NCBI RefSeq assembly: GCF_047302405.1
Contig: NZ_CP154853.1
Coordinates: 1 to 64,000, forward strand
DNA length: 64,000 bases
From: Alkalihalobacillus sp047302405
GTDB taxonomy: Bacteria > Bacillota > Bacilli > Bacillales > Bacillaceae_D
Direction: 5' to 3'
Part shown: positions 18,482 through 27,267 of the stretch, one piece after another
Layout: every line of letters begins with the position of its first letter
Position numbering within the stretch: the first letter of the stretch is position 1
The notes under the pieces: model-generated
The model's database searches: none
What the model saw: only the letters and a program-made list of their open reading frames with translations
What the model was told of the DNA's origin: nothing
Made by a program: the position numbers and the translations under genes

Positions 18482-19885
18482 ATGGGAAAAAACAGTTCGG
18501 TCTTAACTGTGCTTAGTCCTGAAAAAGTTAATTTTAAGATAAAACGAATAAAAGTAAAAATCATGAGTCGACTTGAATTATTAGAGGGGTTATATCCACA
18601 GCTACAACAATTTGTATCAAATTTAGGTGAAATGCAAATCCAAAAGAGTCTGCTAATTTTAAAAGCCAATTTAAGAGCAGCTTTAAAGGATAGGTCAAAG
18701 AAATTGCGAAAAAAGATAAATAATAAAATTGGTACACTATATCTTCAACTATACCGTAAGTTTTTTTTAAATAGAAACTTAAAACAAAATCAAATAATTT
18801 TTGAAAGTTTTAGTGGAAAAGCTTATTCGGATAATCCTAGAGCACTTTATGAGGAAATGATAAATCAGGATTTACCTTATGAATATATATGGATTTTAAA
18901 TGATACGGAAAAGCCAATTCCTGGTTCAGCTAAAAAGGTCAAGCGAGGTAGTTTATCTTACTATTATTATTTAGCAACTTCAAAGTATTGGGTATTGAAT
19001 GCGAGAATGCCGAATGCGATTAAGAAAAGAGAAGAAACTGTTTATTTACAAACGTGGCATGGAACGCCTTTAAAGAAGCTTGCTGCTGATATGAAGGAAG
19101 TTCGAATGCCGGGTACAACAACAGAAAAATACAAACGCAATTTTTATAATGAAGCTCAAAAGTGGGATTATTTAGTTTCACCGAATGATTATTCAACAGA
19201 AATTTTCCGGAGGGCTTTTAAGTTTGATAAAGAGATATTAGATGTTGGGTATCCAAGGAATGATATTTTATATAAGAAAAATAATGAAGAGGACATCCAA
19301 CAACTTAAAAATAAAATTGGTTTACCAGCAAATAAAAAAGTCATTCTTTATGCTCCAACCTGGCGAGATGATGAATTTTACGGTAAAGGCAAGTATAAGT
19401 TTAATTTGAAATTGAATTTAAGAGAGATGAAGCAACGTTTATCAGATGAGTATGTATTGATTTTACGAATGCACTATTTAATTGCTGATTCAATAAATAT
19501 TGAAGGTGCAGAAGATTTTGTTTACAATCTCTCTTCTTATGATGATATCGCCGAACTTTATTTAGTATCGGATGTGTTAGTGACAGATTACTCATCTGTT
19601 TTCTTTGATTATGCAAACTTGCGTAGACCAATCCTCTTTTTTACTTATGATATTGAGAAGTACCGTGACAATCTTAGGGGCTTTTATTTTGATTTTGAAG
19701 AAATTGCTCCAGGCCCATTTTTAAAGGAGTCGCATGAACTAATCTCAGCTTTTGAAAATCTTGATTCTTATGAAGAAGAGTATCAGGAGAAGTTTGAATC
19801 GTTTTATGACAAGTTTTGTTCATTAGAAAACGGAACTGCTTCAGAACAAATAATTGATCGAGTCTTTAAAGACAATTCAAAATAA
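18482..19885 (+). CDS. CDP-glycerol glycerophosphotransferase family protein (TagF/TagB-like)
   Basis: 467 residues, with about 90 basic N-terminal residues ahead of the catalytic domain. Family motifs: IFESFSGKAYSDNPRALYE near 104, TWHGTPLKKL near 192, GYPRND near 258, APTWRDDEF near 290, TDYSSVFFDYANLRRP near 368. It shares this pattern closely with the next protein and only more distantly with the two larger ones, so it is a second subgroup. Start ATG 18482 has a poor ribosome site (GGGTGG about ten bases upstream). Confidence 0.88.
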   Translation: MGKNSSVLTVLSPEKVNFKIKRIKVKIMSRLELLEGLYPQLQQFVSNLGEMQIQKSLLILKANLRAALKDRSKKLRKKINNKIGTLYLQLYRKFFLNRNLKQNQIIFESFSGKAYSDNPRALYEEMINQDLPYEYIWILNDTEKPIPGSAKKVKRGSLSYYYYLATSKYWVLNARMPNAIKKREETVYLQTWHGTPLKKLAADMKEVRMPGTTTEKYKRNFYNEAQKWDYLVSPNDYSTEIFRRAFKFDKEILDVGYPRNDILYKKNNEEDIQQLKNKIGLPANKKVILYAPTWRDDEFYGKGKYKFNLKLNLREMKQRLSDEYVLILRMHYLIADSINIEGAEDFVYNLSSYDDIAELYLVSDVLVTDYSSVFFDYANLRRPILFFTYDIEKYRDNLRGFYFDFEEIAPGPFLKESHELISAFENLDSYEEEYQEKFESFYDKFCSLENGTASEQIIDRVFKDNSK

Positions 19886-19891
19886 GGAGCA

Positions 19892-21151
19892 ATGAACACT
19901 TTGCTAGCTAAATTAAAAAAAAGTAAATTTGCTAGATTGATTTCTACTGTTCTTTTTCGGCTGATTTCCTGTTTACCAGTTAAACGAAATGTTATTCTTT
20001 TTGAAAGCTTCTCTGGTAAACAGTATAGCTGTAACCCAAGAGCAATTTATGAGTATATGAGAGATAATAAATATCCATATGAACTTATTTGGAGTGTAAA
20101 TGGAAATGTGGCAAGCGACTTTCAAAAGGAAGGAATTCCGTATGTTAGAAGATTATCCTTAACCTGGTTTTGGATAGCGGCCCGTGCTGGGTATTGGGTT
20201 ACAAACAGTCGCATGCCATCATGGGTACCTAAGCCTAAAAAGTCAACTTACATTCAAACATGGCATGGTACGCCATTAAAAAGGTTAGTTGCCGATATGG
20301 AAGAGGTACATATGGCAGGCAACACAAGGGAAGGTTATATTAAAAGCTTCCATCAAGAATCGAGCCATTGGGATTATTTACTCTCACCAAATCGGTATTC
20401 GACGGAAATCTTTAAGAGGGCCTTCAATTTTGACAAAACAGTTATCGAAGAAGGATATCCTCGAAATGACAATTTAGTTAATAAAAATGATGAAGCCTAT
20501 ATTGAGTCTTTAAAAGTTAAAATTGGTTTACCAACTGATAAAAAAATCATCTTATACGCTCCGACTTGGCGTGATAATGAATTTTTCGCAGAAGGAAGCT
20601 ATAAATTTACATTGAAATTAGAGTTGGATAAATTACAAGCCCAATTTGGTGAAGATTGTATCATATTATTGAGGCTACATTATTTTATATCCAATGCTAT
20701 AGAGTTAACTGGATATGAACATTTTGTTTATGATCTATCAAATTATAAGGACATTAACGATTTGTATTTAGTATCGGATCTCTTAATAACGGATTATTCA
20801 TCTGTCTTTTTTGATTATGCCAATTTAAGGCGACCAATGATCTTTTACACATATGATATGGAGTTATACAAGGATAAATTACGTGGATTTTATTTTGATC
20901 TAAAGCAAGAAGCTCCAGGTCCCGTTGTGGATACAACCGATGAAGTGGCACTTTGGATTAATAAGTTATTATTGAATAAAAGCTTTAATGAAAATGAAGA
21001 TCATAACTCCAAGAAAGTTTACAGAGAAGTTGGCGAGAAGGCCGAGTACGAACAGAAATTTCAAGCCTTTTTTAATCGTTTTTGTTATCTAGATAACGGA
21101 CAAGTGAGTAAAAGAGTGGTTCATCAGTTATTTGGAGAAACGAAACAGTGA
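19892..21151 (+). CDS. CDP-glycerol glycerophosphotransferase family protein (TagF/TagB-like)
   Basis: 419 residues, close relative of the preceding protein: LFESFSGKQYSCNPRAIYE near 50, TWHGTPLKRL near 123, GYPRND near 190, APTWRDNEF near 222, TDYSSVFFDYANLRRP near 299. The C-terminal domain has an insertion around 365-385 (NENEDHNSKK) not seen in its neighbour. GGAG lies only two bases before ATG 19892; a TTG at 19901 has better spacing and may be the true start. The two proteins may act as primase and polymerase for one glycerol-phosphate chain, as TagB and TagF do; this division of labour is inference. Confidence 0.87.
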   Translation: MNTLLAKLKKSKFARLISTVLFRLISCLPVKRNVILFESFSGKQYSCNPRAIYEYMRDNKYPYELIWSVNGNVASDFQKEGIPYVRRLSLTWFWIAARAGYWVTNSRMPSWVPKPKKSTYIQTWHGTPLKRLVADMEEVHMAGNTREGYIKSFHQESSHWDYLLSPNRYSTEIFKRAFNFDKTVIEEGYPRNDNLVNKNDEAYIESLKVKIGLPTDKKIILYAPTWRDNEFFAEGSYKFTLKLELDKLQAQFGEDCIILLRLHYFISNAIELTGYEHFVYDLSNYKDINDLYLVSDLLITDYSSVFFDYANLRRPMIFYTYDMELYKDKLRGFYFDLKQEAPGPVVDTTDEVALWINKLLLNKSFNENEDHNSKKVYREVGEKAEYEQKFQAFFNRFCYLDNGQVSKRVVHQLFGETKQ

Positions 21152-21188
21152 ATTATTTATTGAAAAGTATAACCATTGAGGTGTTCAC

Positions 21189-21944
21189 ATGAAATCGCAA
21201 ATGGGCAAGCTGCCTACTACTTTTTTTGATACAAAGAAAATTATTTCCTACCGTGAGAAATCACAAACTTATAGTGCAAAAGAGGATTTGTGGTCATGGT
21301 TTGTGCTCAGGCGCCTTTCGATTTATGTGACCCTTTTGTTTATTAAACTAAAGCTGACCCCAAATGTGGTGAGTTGGCTGAGTTTTTTAGGAATCATTTT
21401 CTCTGGATTCTTTATGCTAATTTCAACTCCACTTGCCTTCATCATCGCTTTTGTGTCGTATAATTTAGGCTATTTATTTGACTGTGTAGATGGAGAAATT
21501 GCAAGACTAACTGGAAATACTTCAAAAAAGGGCTTTTTTATTGATATGTTAATACAAGCAGCGACAATACCTGTGTTTATATCATTTGTTATGTCCTTGC
21601 TTGTTTTAAGGGGCTATTTACATTTAAGTGTACTGGAAAGTATTTTACTCTATGTATTAATTGTTGTCTCCATTATGTCCTTGCTGATTCCACTTTCATA
21701 TCAAATCACTATAAACGAGGGTATGGAGCAAGACCCTGTAAATAAAATCAGGGCAAAATCTTTTTTCTTTACCATTGTAGGCTTTTTACTTGGTTTACCA
21801 GGTTTTTATGCAACGTTATTAATTCTCGTTCTTTTTGAATGGATAACAGGTTTATCTTTAATCCCAATATATATATTGTTCTTTTTAATTATTTTAATGA
21901 TGAAAGTCATTGCTAGGCTATATATAACGTTAAACTCTATATAA
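21189..21944 (+). CDS. CDP-alcohol phosphatidyltransferase family membrane protein with altered catalytic motif
   Basis: 251 residues, about six hydrophobic segments. The signature of the family is D-x2-D-G-x2-A-R-x8-G-x3-D-x3-D. Here it reads DCVDGEIARLTGNTSKKG followed by FFID and MLIQ, so the final Asp, the presumed catalytic base, is Gln (codon CAA near 21555). The other metal- and CDP-binding residues are kept. Members in such loci may move a phospho-alcohol from a CDP donor to a lipid or polymer. With the change, the protein may be inactive, use another base, or have a binding role. Spacing to the preceding gene is 37 bp. Confidence 0.8.
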   Translation: MKSQMGKLPTTFFDTKKIISYREKSQTYSAKEDLWSWFVLRRLSIYVTLLFIKLKLTPNVVSWLSFLGIIFSGFFMLISTPLAFIIAFVSYNLGYLFDCVDGEIARLTGNTSKKGFFIDMLIQAATIPVFISFVMSLLVLRGYLHLSVLESILLYVLIVVSIMSLLIPLSYQITINEGMEQDPVNKIRAKSFFFTIVGFLLGLPGFYATLLILVLFEWITGLSLIPIYILFFLIILMMKVIARLYITLNSI

Positions 21945-21997
21945 TTCTGTTATTTTTAGGGAATTTGTCGCAAAATCTGTTCCATATATATTATCTA

Positions 21998-22006
21998 TGC
22001 TATAAT
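21998..22006 (+). promoter_or_regulatory. extended -10 promoter element upstream of tagD
   Basis: TGCTATAAT fits the TGnTATAAT extended -10 consensus perfectly; the -35 region is weak, as is common for this class. Transcription would start about 80 bases before tagD. Confidence 0.5.
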
Positions 22007-22097
22007 CTTAAATTAGGAAGTTAACATTTCGTTAACAATTAAAATAATTTCTTAATAATATAGATGAATATATGTATGGTAATAGGAGGATGCGAAA

Positions 22098-22493
22098 ATG
22101 AAAAAAGTTATCACTTACGGAACATTTGACTTATTGCATTGGGGACATATAAACTTACTACGTCGTGCAAAAGACTTAGGTGACTATTTAATTGTGGCGA
22201 TTTCGAGTGACGAATTCAATGCGATTAAAAATAAAAAGTCTTTCCACAGCTTTGAAAATCGTAAAATGATTTTAGAAGCTATCCGTTATGTCGATGAAGT
22301 GATTGCCGAAGATAATTGGGAGCAAAAAGTTCATGATGTAAAAGACCATAATGTCGATATCTTTGTTATGGGAGACGATTGGGAAGGCAAATTTGACTTC
22401 TTAAAAGAGCAATGTGAGGTTGTCTATTTACCACGTACAGCTGGAATCTCAACAACGAAAATTAAAGATGGCTTAAAGGCTATTAATCAATAA
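22098..22493 (+). CDS. tagD: glycerol-3-phosphate cytidylyltransferase
   Basis: Makes CDP-glycerol from CTP and sn-glycerol-3-phosphate, the donor for all TagF-like enzymes upstream. 131 residues, matching B. subtilis TagD (129). Signature motifs are intact: TYGTFDLLHWGHINLLRRA (HxGH) at 7-25 and the later RTAGISTTKI. AGGAGG lies seven bases before the ATG. Its presence fixes the polymer backbone as glycerol-phosphate. Confidence 0.96.
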   Translation: MKKVITYGTFDLLHWGHINLLRRAKDLGDYLIVAISSDEFNAIKNKKSFHSFENRKMILEAIRYVDEVIAEDNWEQKVHDVKDHNVDIFVMGDDWEGKFDFLKEQCEVVYLPRTAGISTTKIKDGLKAINQ

Positions 22494-22574
22494 TAAATTT
22501 ATGAGTGTAATAGTTTAAAAAAGACCTATGGATTTTTCTGGTTAACTTGTAAAAGTAACGAAATTTAAAAGTTT

Positions 22575-22637
22575 TTGTCTTATCACTATATTTTTATGTT
22601 AAAATACTCCTAGACTATATATTCTATATATGCTAGG
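22575..22637 (+). promoter_or_regulatory. promoter and ribosome-site-sequestering hairpin before the sugar transferase gene
   Basis: TTGTCT (22575) and TGTTAAAAT (22597-22605) resemble a -35 and an extended -10. Immediately at the expected start, CCTAG plus TATATA (22609-22621) can pair with TATATATG plus CTAGG (22624-22637), with two mismatches. The second arm contains the AGGGG ribosome site, so folding would hide it. Confidence 0.4.
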
Positions 22638-22646
22638 GGTTTTTAT

Positions 22647-24038
22647 ATGCCAAATATATTTCCAGAAAAAACATCGCGTTTTTCTGTAGTTCTAGTTGAT
22701 ATATTAATTATTTTATTTTCATATACGATTTCATTTGTGATTGCCTCTAATTATCGTGTTATCCAAGAGAGAAATATTGATGCTTTTATTAGTTTGTTTC
22801 CTTGGGTTTTGTTGATTGGGGTCTTTTTAATATATACGTTTGAATTGGATCGTCTCGTTTTAAAGGATAAATACGATGTTGTCCGTAAACTAATTGTTAC
22901 AGTTGGTTTTATGTTTATTTTTACGACAGCTGCATCATTCTTATTCCGTGAATTTGCTTTACCACGTTCCGTTATTCTTATGTCACACTTCTTTGCTTTC
23001 TGGTTAATGTTAGGCTGGAAAATGATTTATGTGAAGATGACAAGTAAGAAATTTAAGGATCGAGCTGTTTTTATTGGTGATGAGGATGAGTATGAGCTCA
23101 TGACCGATAATCTTGTTGCGTCAAAATTAACAACAAGCAAAAAAGGTTTAGTGAGAATTCACAGCCTCGCATCATTGAAGGATTTAGGACAACAATTAGC
23201 TCCGTACAGCCATATTTTTGTCGGTTCGGCTGTCACGGAAAAAAGAAAAAACGAAATTCTTTATTATGCAATGAAGCAAAATAAATTAGCGTATGTTATT
23301 CCGAATATGAATGATTTATTTGTGATGAAATCATCTGTGACAACACTCGGGGATTCGATGGTTATTCAAGTGAAACCTTTTAACTTAACAAATGGTCAAG
23401 AAATCATTAAGAGGCTGCTCGATTTATCTGTCTCAGCCGTTATGATTTTAGTCACATTGCCTTTGATGCTGATTGCGGCAATTTTGATCAAATTAGAAGA
23501 CCGTGGTCCCATTTTCTTCAAACAGGAGCGAGTTGGAAAAGATGAAAAATCATTTAATGTCTTGAAATTCCGTTCGATGATTGTCGATGCCGAAGCGAAA
23601 ACAGGTCCTGTCTTAGCAAAGAGTAAGGACAATCGGATCACAAAGATCGGAGCTTTTATGCGCAAAACTCGAATTGATGAATTGCCACAATTAATTAACG
23701 TTTTCCGCGGCGATATGTCTTTAGTTGGGCCAAGACCAGAACGAGCTTTTTTTGCTAAACAATTTCAAAAGGAAAACAAATGGTTTAACTACCGTAATTC
23801 TGTAAAGCCTGGTATTACTGGGTATGCACAAGTGCTTGGTAATTACACAACAAGTCCAGAGCGTAAGCTAAAATTCGATTTATATTATATTCGTCATTAT
23901 TCGATCTGGTTAGATATCATGCTTCTCCTCAAAACAGTGATTGTCGTCTTAAATAAATCACAAGCAGAAGGCAGTGTGGAGAAGAATAGTCAGAGCAATA
24001 TTGGCAAAAGAAAATATGGATTTATGAAAATGAAATAA
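22647..24038 (+). CDS. polyprenyl-phosphate sugar-1-phosphate transferase (WcaJ/WbaP-type initiating enzyme)
   Basis: 463 residues. The N-terminal half has four hydrophobic segments and a nucleotide-binding-like middle domain. The C-terminal half is a bacterial sugar transferase domain: KRLLDLSVSAVMILVTLP near 255 (membrane re-entrant helix), FKQERVGKDEKSFNVLKFRSM near 292, DELPQLINVFRGDMSLVGPRP near 343 and KPGITGYAQV. It loads the first sugar onto undecaprenyl phosphate. No TagO/TagA pair is present in the window, so this may start the linkage of the polymer made here or of a separate exopolysaccharide. A strong terminator follows. Confidence 0.9.
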   Translation: MPNIFPEKTSRFSVVLVDILIILFSYTISFVIASNYRVIQERNIDAFISLFPWVLLIGVFLIYTFELDRLVLKDKYDVVRKLIVTVGFMFIFTTAASFLFREFALPRSVILMSHFFAFWLMLGWKMIYVKMTSKKFKDRAVFIGDEDEYELMTDNLVASKLTTSKKGLVRIHSLASLKDLGQQLAPYSHIFVGSAVTEKRKNEILYYAMKQNKLAYVIPNMNDLFVMKSSVTTLGDSMVIQVKPFNLTNGQEIIKRLLDLSVSAVMILVTLPLMLIAAILIKLEDRGPIFFKQERVGKDEKSFNVLKFRSMIVDAEAKTGPVLAKSKDNRITKIGAFMRKTRIDELPQLINVFRGDMSLVGPRPERAFFAKQFQKENKWFNYRNSVKPGITGYAQVLGNYTTSPERKLKFDLYYIRHYSIWLDIMLLLKTVIVVLNKSQAEGSVEKNSQSNIGKRKYGFMKMK

Positions 24039-24049
24039 AAGATTAATAG

Positions 24050-24098
24050 CCGTTTCCAAGCTCACATTCGTTTTAGGTGAGTTAGGGAACGGTTTTTT
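24050..24098 (+). terminator. terminator after the sugar transferase gene
   Basis: Two-part stem (CCGTTTCC/GGGAACGG and CTCAC/GTGAG) followed by TTTTTTG. Confidence 0.88.
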
Positions 24099-24352
24099 GT
24101 TGAATTTTTACAGTGTTTTTGGAGAGTATAAACAATATTAAATACGGATTGTACCTTATTCATAACGTTATTGGAAGGAGTGTGGATTTGCATTCCTAAT
24201 TCGGTTTAATAAGTACCGTAAATGAGAGGAATTTGAGATTCCATAACAATCTGAGATTATAAGCACCTTAATCCGCCAAAGCTCGCGTTTTCATAATAAT
24301 ACTTACTCTAAATCGATATAAATGCAAATTTCATTATTAATCACTCAGGTAA

Positions 24353-24427
24353 TAAAAACACGCAGGAAATACCAGCTGTTGCAATTAAACTTAAAACGAT
24401 TTAATCTGCCGGAATGTCCTGCGTGTT
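24353..24427 (-). terminator. structured terminator of the leftward glucosaminidase gene
   Basis: Read leftward, AACACGCAGGA pairs with TCCTGCGTGTT at the base, with inner arms (CCGGC/GCTGG), followed by TTTTTATT. The 250 bp between this and the preceding terminator hold no gene. Confidence 0.75.
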
Positions 24428-24459
24428 GATTTCATGATTTATTTGATAGCTGACTGAAG

Positions 24460-25932
24460 CTATTGACCAACCTTTTTTAAGAAGTCGCTACTTACCCAAC
24501 TCGTGCGCTTGTTATAATCGACTTGTGTCCATGAATTGTTTGTATGAACTTGACCGTTTTTTTGTAGGACGCCTGTAATATATTCATCTTTTTTGACACT
24601 GTCGATAATTTCACCATTTGGTTGAGCACGGACATTTAGGCTAGTTGAAGAGGTCGAAATTTGGTATAGGTTTTGCAGACTAACATATTCACCAGATACC
24701 CAACCTGTTGCACGGCCGATTTTAACTTCATACCAGCCATTAAAATTTATACCGAGCACCTGAACTCTTGTCTGAGTGTCTAAAGTGCGAATGAAGGATT
24801 GGGCGGTTGTATTTGGTTCATTTCTAAAATTGACACGAGTAGTAGTTGTGCCAATAATACCTTCTGGATAACGAGTGATTTCGGTTGGTTCTGGGTTGCC
24901 TGTATGCACATATTCAGGTGGTGTTCCAGGTTGCTCTTTATAAACGGGAATGTTGTAACTTAACGTATGACCTGAAATGGAGGAATATAAATTAGCAATT
25001 CTTCCCGTTTGTTTAATAGCCCACGCGATATCTGTTGCGTATTGATTATGCCCTGGATTAGCCGGATTCCATCTCATTTTGTAAAGAGAGTCTTGTCCAT
25101 TATGAATATAATTTCGGGCAACAAATTTGGCGCCATCTATAATCGCCTTTTCAGGTGTGAACCAGCCTTGGTCGTATGCATATTTTGCCCCGCATGACTT
25201 TGCGCAGCCATCAAAAGCACCAATGCCGTACATATTATAGACCGTTTGGCCGTTATAATTAATTCCACGTGCAAGTTCTGAATGACCGTTCCCAGTCTCT
25301 AACAATGCGTGTGAGATTAGATAGATTTCATTAATAGAGTGTGTTTTGCTTGCTTCTATAAACGCTTGTCCTTGACCAGTCAAAATTCCTTTGCTAGCGA
25401 GGACGGTTTTATTTAACTCAGATGCTTGAACGCCCGCTCCTGTCGATAAGTCTAAAAATTGATAAAAATGAGAGGAGTCATTAGAGAAGTTATTTGGGTT
25501 TAAGTAATACTCAATATCCTCTGGACTGGCATTTACCCACATTTTATTTAATTGAATCTTATACCAGGTGAATCCATCGTTTCCTTGGACAGTGTTCGTT
25601 ATGTTTACTTTTTCTCCTGAAGTTACTTGCCCAATAATCCAAAAGGTCGTACCTGGACCACCACGTAGGTTCCAGCGTGTGGACTGGCCATTAGTTCCTT
25701 GTTTTATCGTTCCTGTTGAACCAGATACATTTAAAGCATCTGCTCTTATGTACATATCATATTTTTTATCTGTTTGGCCTTTTAGTGCGATTTGTCTTTC
25801 TAGGGCATCCTTAAATACCGTATTAACTTCTGTTGTCGTAAATGAATGAGCACTAGCTTGTTGAACACCCGTAAAAAGAAATGTCACCATTATTAGACCA
25901 ATAATGAATGCACCGATTTTTTTAGTCCACAT
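24460..25932 (-). CDS. secreted endo-beta-N-acetylglucosaminidase with three SH3-type domains
   Basis: 490 residues. Signal peptide at 1-28 (IGAFIIGLIMVTFLFTGVQQASA), an SH3-type domain near 50-130, a glucosaminidase domain at about 180-325 with HALLETGNGHSELARG and NMYGIGAFDG, then two SH3_3 wall-binding domains (TTTRVNFRNEPN near 364, STSLNVRAQPNG near 434). It cleaves the glycan strand of peptidoglycan, like B. subtilis LytD. The catalytic domain closely matches the C-terminus of the 4577-7162 protein (SINEIYLI, YKMRWNP, QYATDI), so they are paralogues. It stands between the polymer genes and the LCP ligase, suggesting co-ordinated wall remodelling. Confidence 0.9.
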   Translation of the reverse strand: MWTKKIGAFIIGLIMVTFLFTGVQQASAHSFTTTEVNTVFKDALERQIALKGQTDKKYDMYIRADALNVSGSTGTIKQGTNGQSTRWNLRGGPGTTFWIIGQVTSGEKVNITNTVQGNDGFTWYKIQLNKMWVNASPEDIEYYLNPNNFSNDSSHFYQFLDLSTGAGVQASELNKTVLASKGILTGQGQAFIEASKTHSINEIYLISHALLETGNGHSELARGINYNGQTVYNMYGIGAFDGCAKSCGAKYAYDQGWFTPEKAIIDGAKFVARNYIHNGQDSLYKMRWNPANPGHNQYATDIAWAIKQTGRIANLYSSISGHTLSYNIPVYKEQPGTPPEYVHTGNPEPTEITRYPEGIIGTTTTRVNFRNEPNTTAQSFIRTLDTQTRVQVLGINFNGWYEVKIGRATGWVSGEYVSLQNLYQISTSSTSLNVRAQPNGEIIDSVKKDEYITGVLQKNGQVHTNNSWTQVDYNKRTSWVSSDFLKKVGQ

Positions 25933-26150
25933 TTGTTTTGTAGTCCCTCCTGTATAGTTCTTTTTTAATGTGAGTAAAGACTCTATTATACTATTTTATT
26001 ATCTAATAATTTTACTAGAATGTTAATAGATTTGTTTGTAAAAGTTTGGTGAAATGAAAGAAAGATAGAAAAGAACTAATTCGTAGTTTTGTTTAAAAGG
26101 CAAGTGGGGAAAAGAGCCATAGATATGATTTAATATAAGACATAATGGCG

Positions 26151-26190
26151 ATAAAAAAAACCCCCGTTCATAAAACGGAGGTTAAAAAAT
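26151..26190 (-). terminator. terminator of the LCP gene
   Basis: Leftward hairpin AACCTCCGTT / AACGGGGGTT (one mismatch) followed by TTTTTTTT. Confidence 0.85.
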
Positions 26191-26232
26191 ATAACTTTAT
26201 TTTTATTGTTTATATAGAGTAACCTAATAAGC

Positions 26233-27267
26233 TTAGTAGCTCGTTTCGACTTCTTCTATTTCTTCTTCTTCAAATGGATTTAGGTCTTTTAGACTATGTC
26301 CGTCAATCTCTAAGTGTTGTTTTAGTCTTGTTTGTAAATCAATTAGATGTTCTTGGTCAACTTCTAAATAATAGACACCATTAATCGTGGCGTTGCTTCC
26401 TTGAATTTGATGATTTTCAATATCTTTTAATGAACCGGCATATGAATGAAGGGCCACTAAGTTAGCGAATGAAAAGTTCGTTCCTAAGTTATCACCAATG
26501 GCATCCATTAACCCATTAAAATTAGTAATGGTCGAAAAACTTGCAGCTTGTTTGATAATTCCTTCAATCACTTGTTGTTGGCGTTGGCCGCGCCCTATAT
26601 CACCGAGTGGATCTTGTTTTCTCATTCGAGAGTATGCTAAAGCTTCTTTTCCATCTAGGTGCTGAGGACCTTCAGTGAATTGTAAATTAAAACTGTTTGT
26701 GCTTTTTTCATTAAAGGTAAAGTCAAATGGGACATCTACTTCAATTCCACCTAAGGCGTCGACGACATCAACGAGCCCGTCAAATCGAACATACCCATAA
26801 TAGTCAATCGGAATATCTAAAAAGTTTTCAACAGTATTAATGGTCATATTAAGACCACCGCGGGAATTGGCATGATTGATTTTGTCCATAAACCCTAAAC
26901 CGACCATTTCAACGCGTGAGTCACGTGGGATGCTTGTTAAGATGATGCTTTTTTCATCCTTATTAAATGTAGCAACAATCATCGCATCTGTTCGTGCTCT
27001 TGTTTCACCAGGGCGTGAGTCATCACCTAAGAGTAAGACAGAAAAATTATCTTTACTTGGATTAACAGCTTCAGTACGCATTTCTGATTTAACACCACGC
27101 TCCAACTCTGGCTCAGCGGCACCTGTTATGGTTGAGTTAATTTTCCATGCTGAGTAGAAGATTGCCCCTCCAATAACTACAAATGTAAGTAAGAATAAAG
27201 TTAAAATCGATTTGAGTATTTTACGTTTACTACGTTTTTTTCTTTGTCGTGTTCTAGACTGCTCCAC
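26233..27267 (-). CDS. LytR-CpsA-Psr (LCP) family cell-wall polymer ligase
   Basis: About 344 residues. A basic N-terminus (RQRKKRSKRK) and one membrane helix (LTLFLLTFVVIGGAIFYSAW, about 27-46) are followed by the extracellular LCP domain: LLLGDDSRPGETRARTDAMIVATFN near 82, SIPRDSRV near 118, the KINHANSRGG and VRFDGLVDVVDALGGIEV motifs and late SRMRKQDPLGDIGRGQRQQ. These conserved Arg/Asp residues bind the polyprenyl pyrophosphate. LCP enzymes attach teichoic acids or capsules to peptidoglycan. GTG at 27267 has GCGAGG seven bases upstream and is better than ATG 27273, which abuts it. Neighbouring yvyE and degSU recall B. subtilis yvhJ (tagV). Confidence 0.92.
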   Translation of the reverse strand: MEQSRTRQRKKRSKRKILKSILTLFLLTFVVIGGAIFYSAWKINSTITGAAEPELERGVKSEMRTEAVNPSKDNFSVLLLGDDSRPGETRARTDAMIVATFNKDEKSIILTSIPRDSRVEMVGLGFMDKINHANSRGGLNMTINTVENFLDIPIDYYGYVRFDGLVDVVDALGGIEVDVPFDFTFNEKSTNSFNLQFTEGPQHLDGKEALAYSRMRKQDPLGDIGRGQRQQQVIEGIIKQAASFSTITNFNGLMDAIGDNLGTNFSFANLVALHSYAGSLKDIENHQIQGSNATINGVYYLEVDQEHLIDLQTRLKQHLEIDGHSLKDLNPFEEEEIEEVETSY

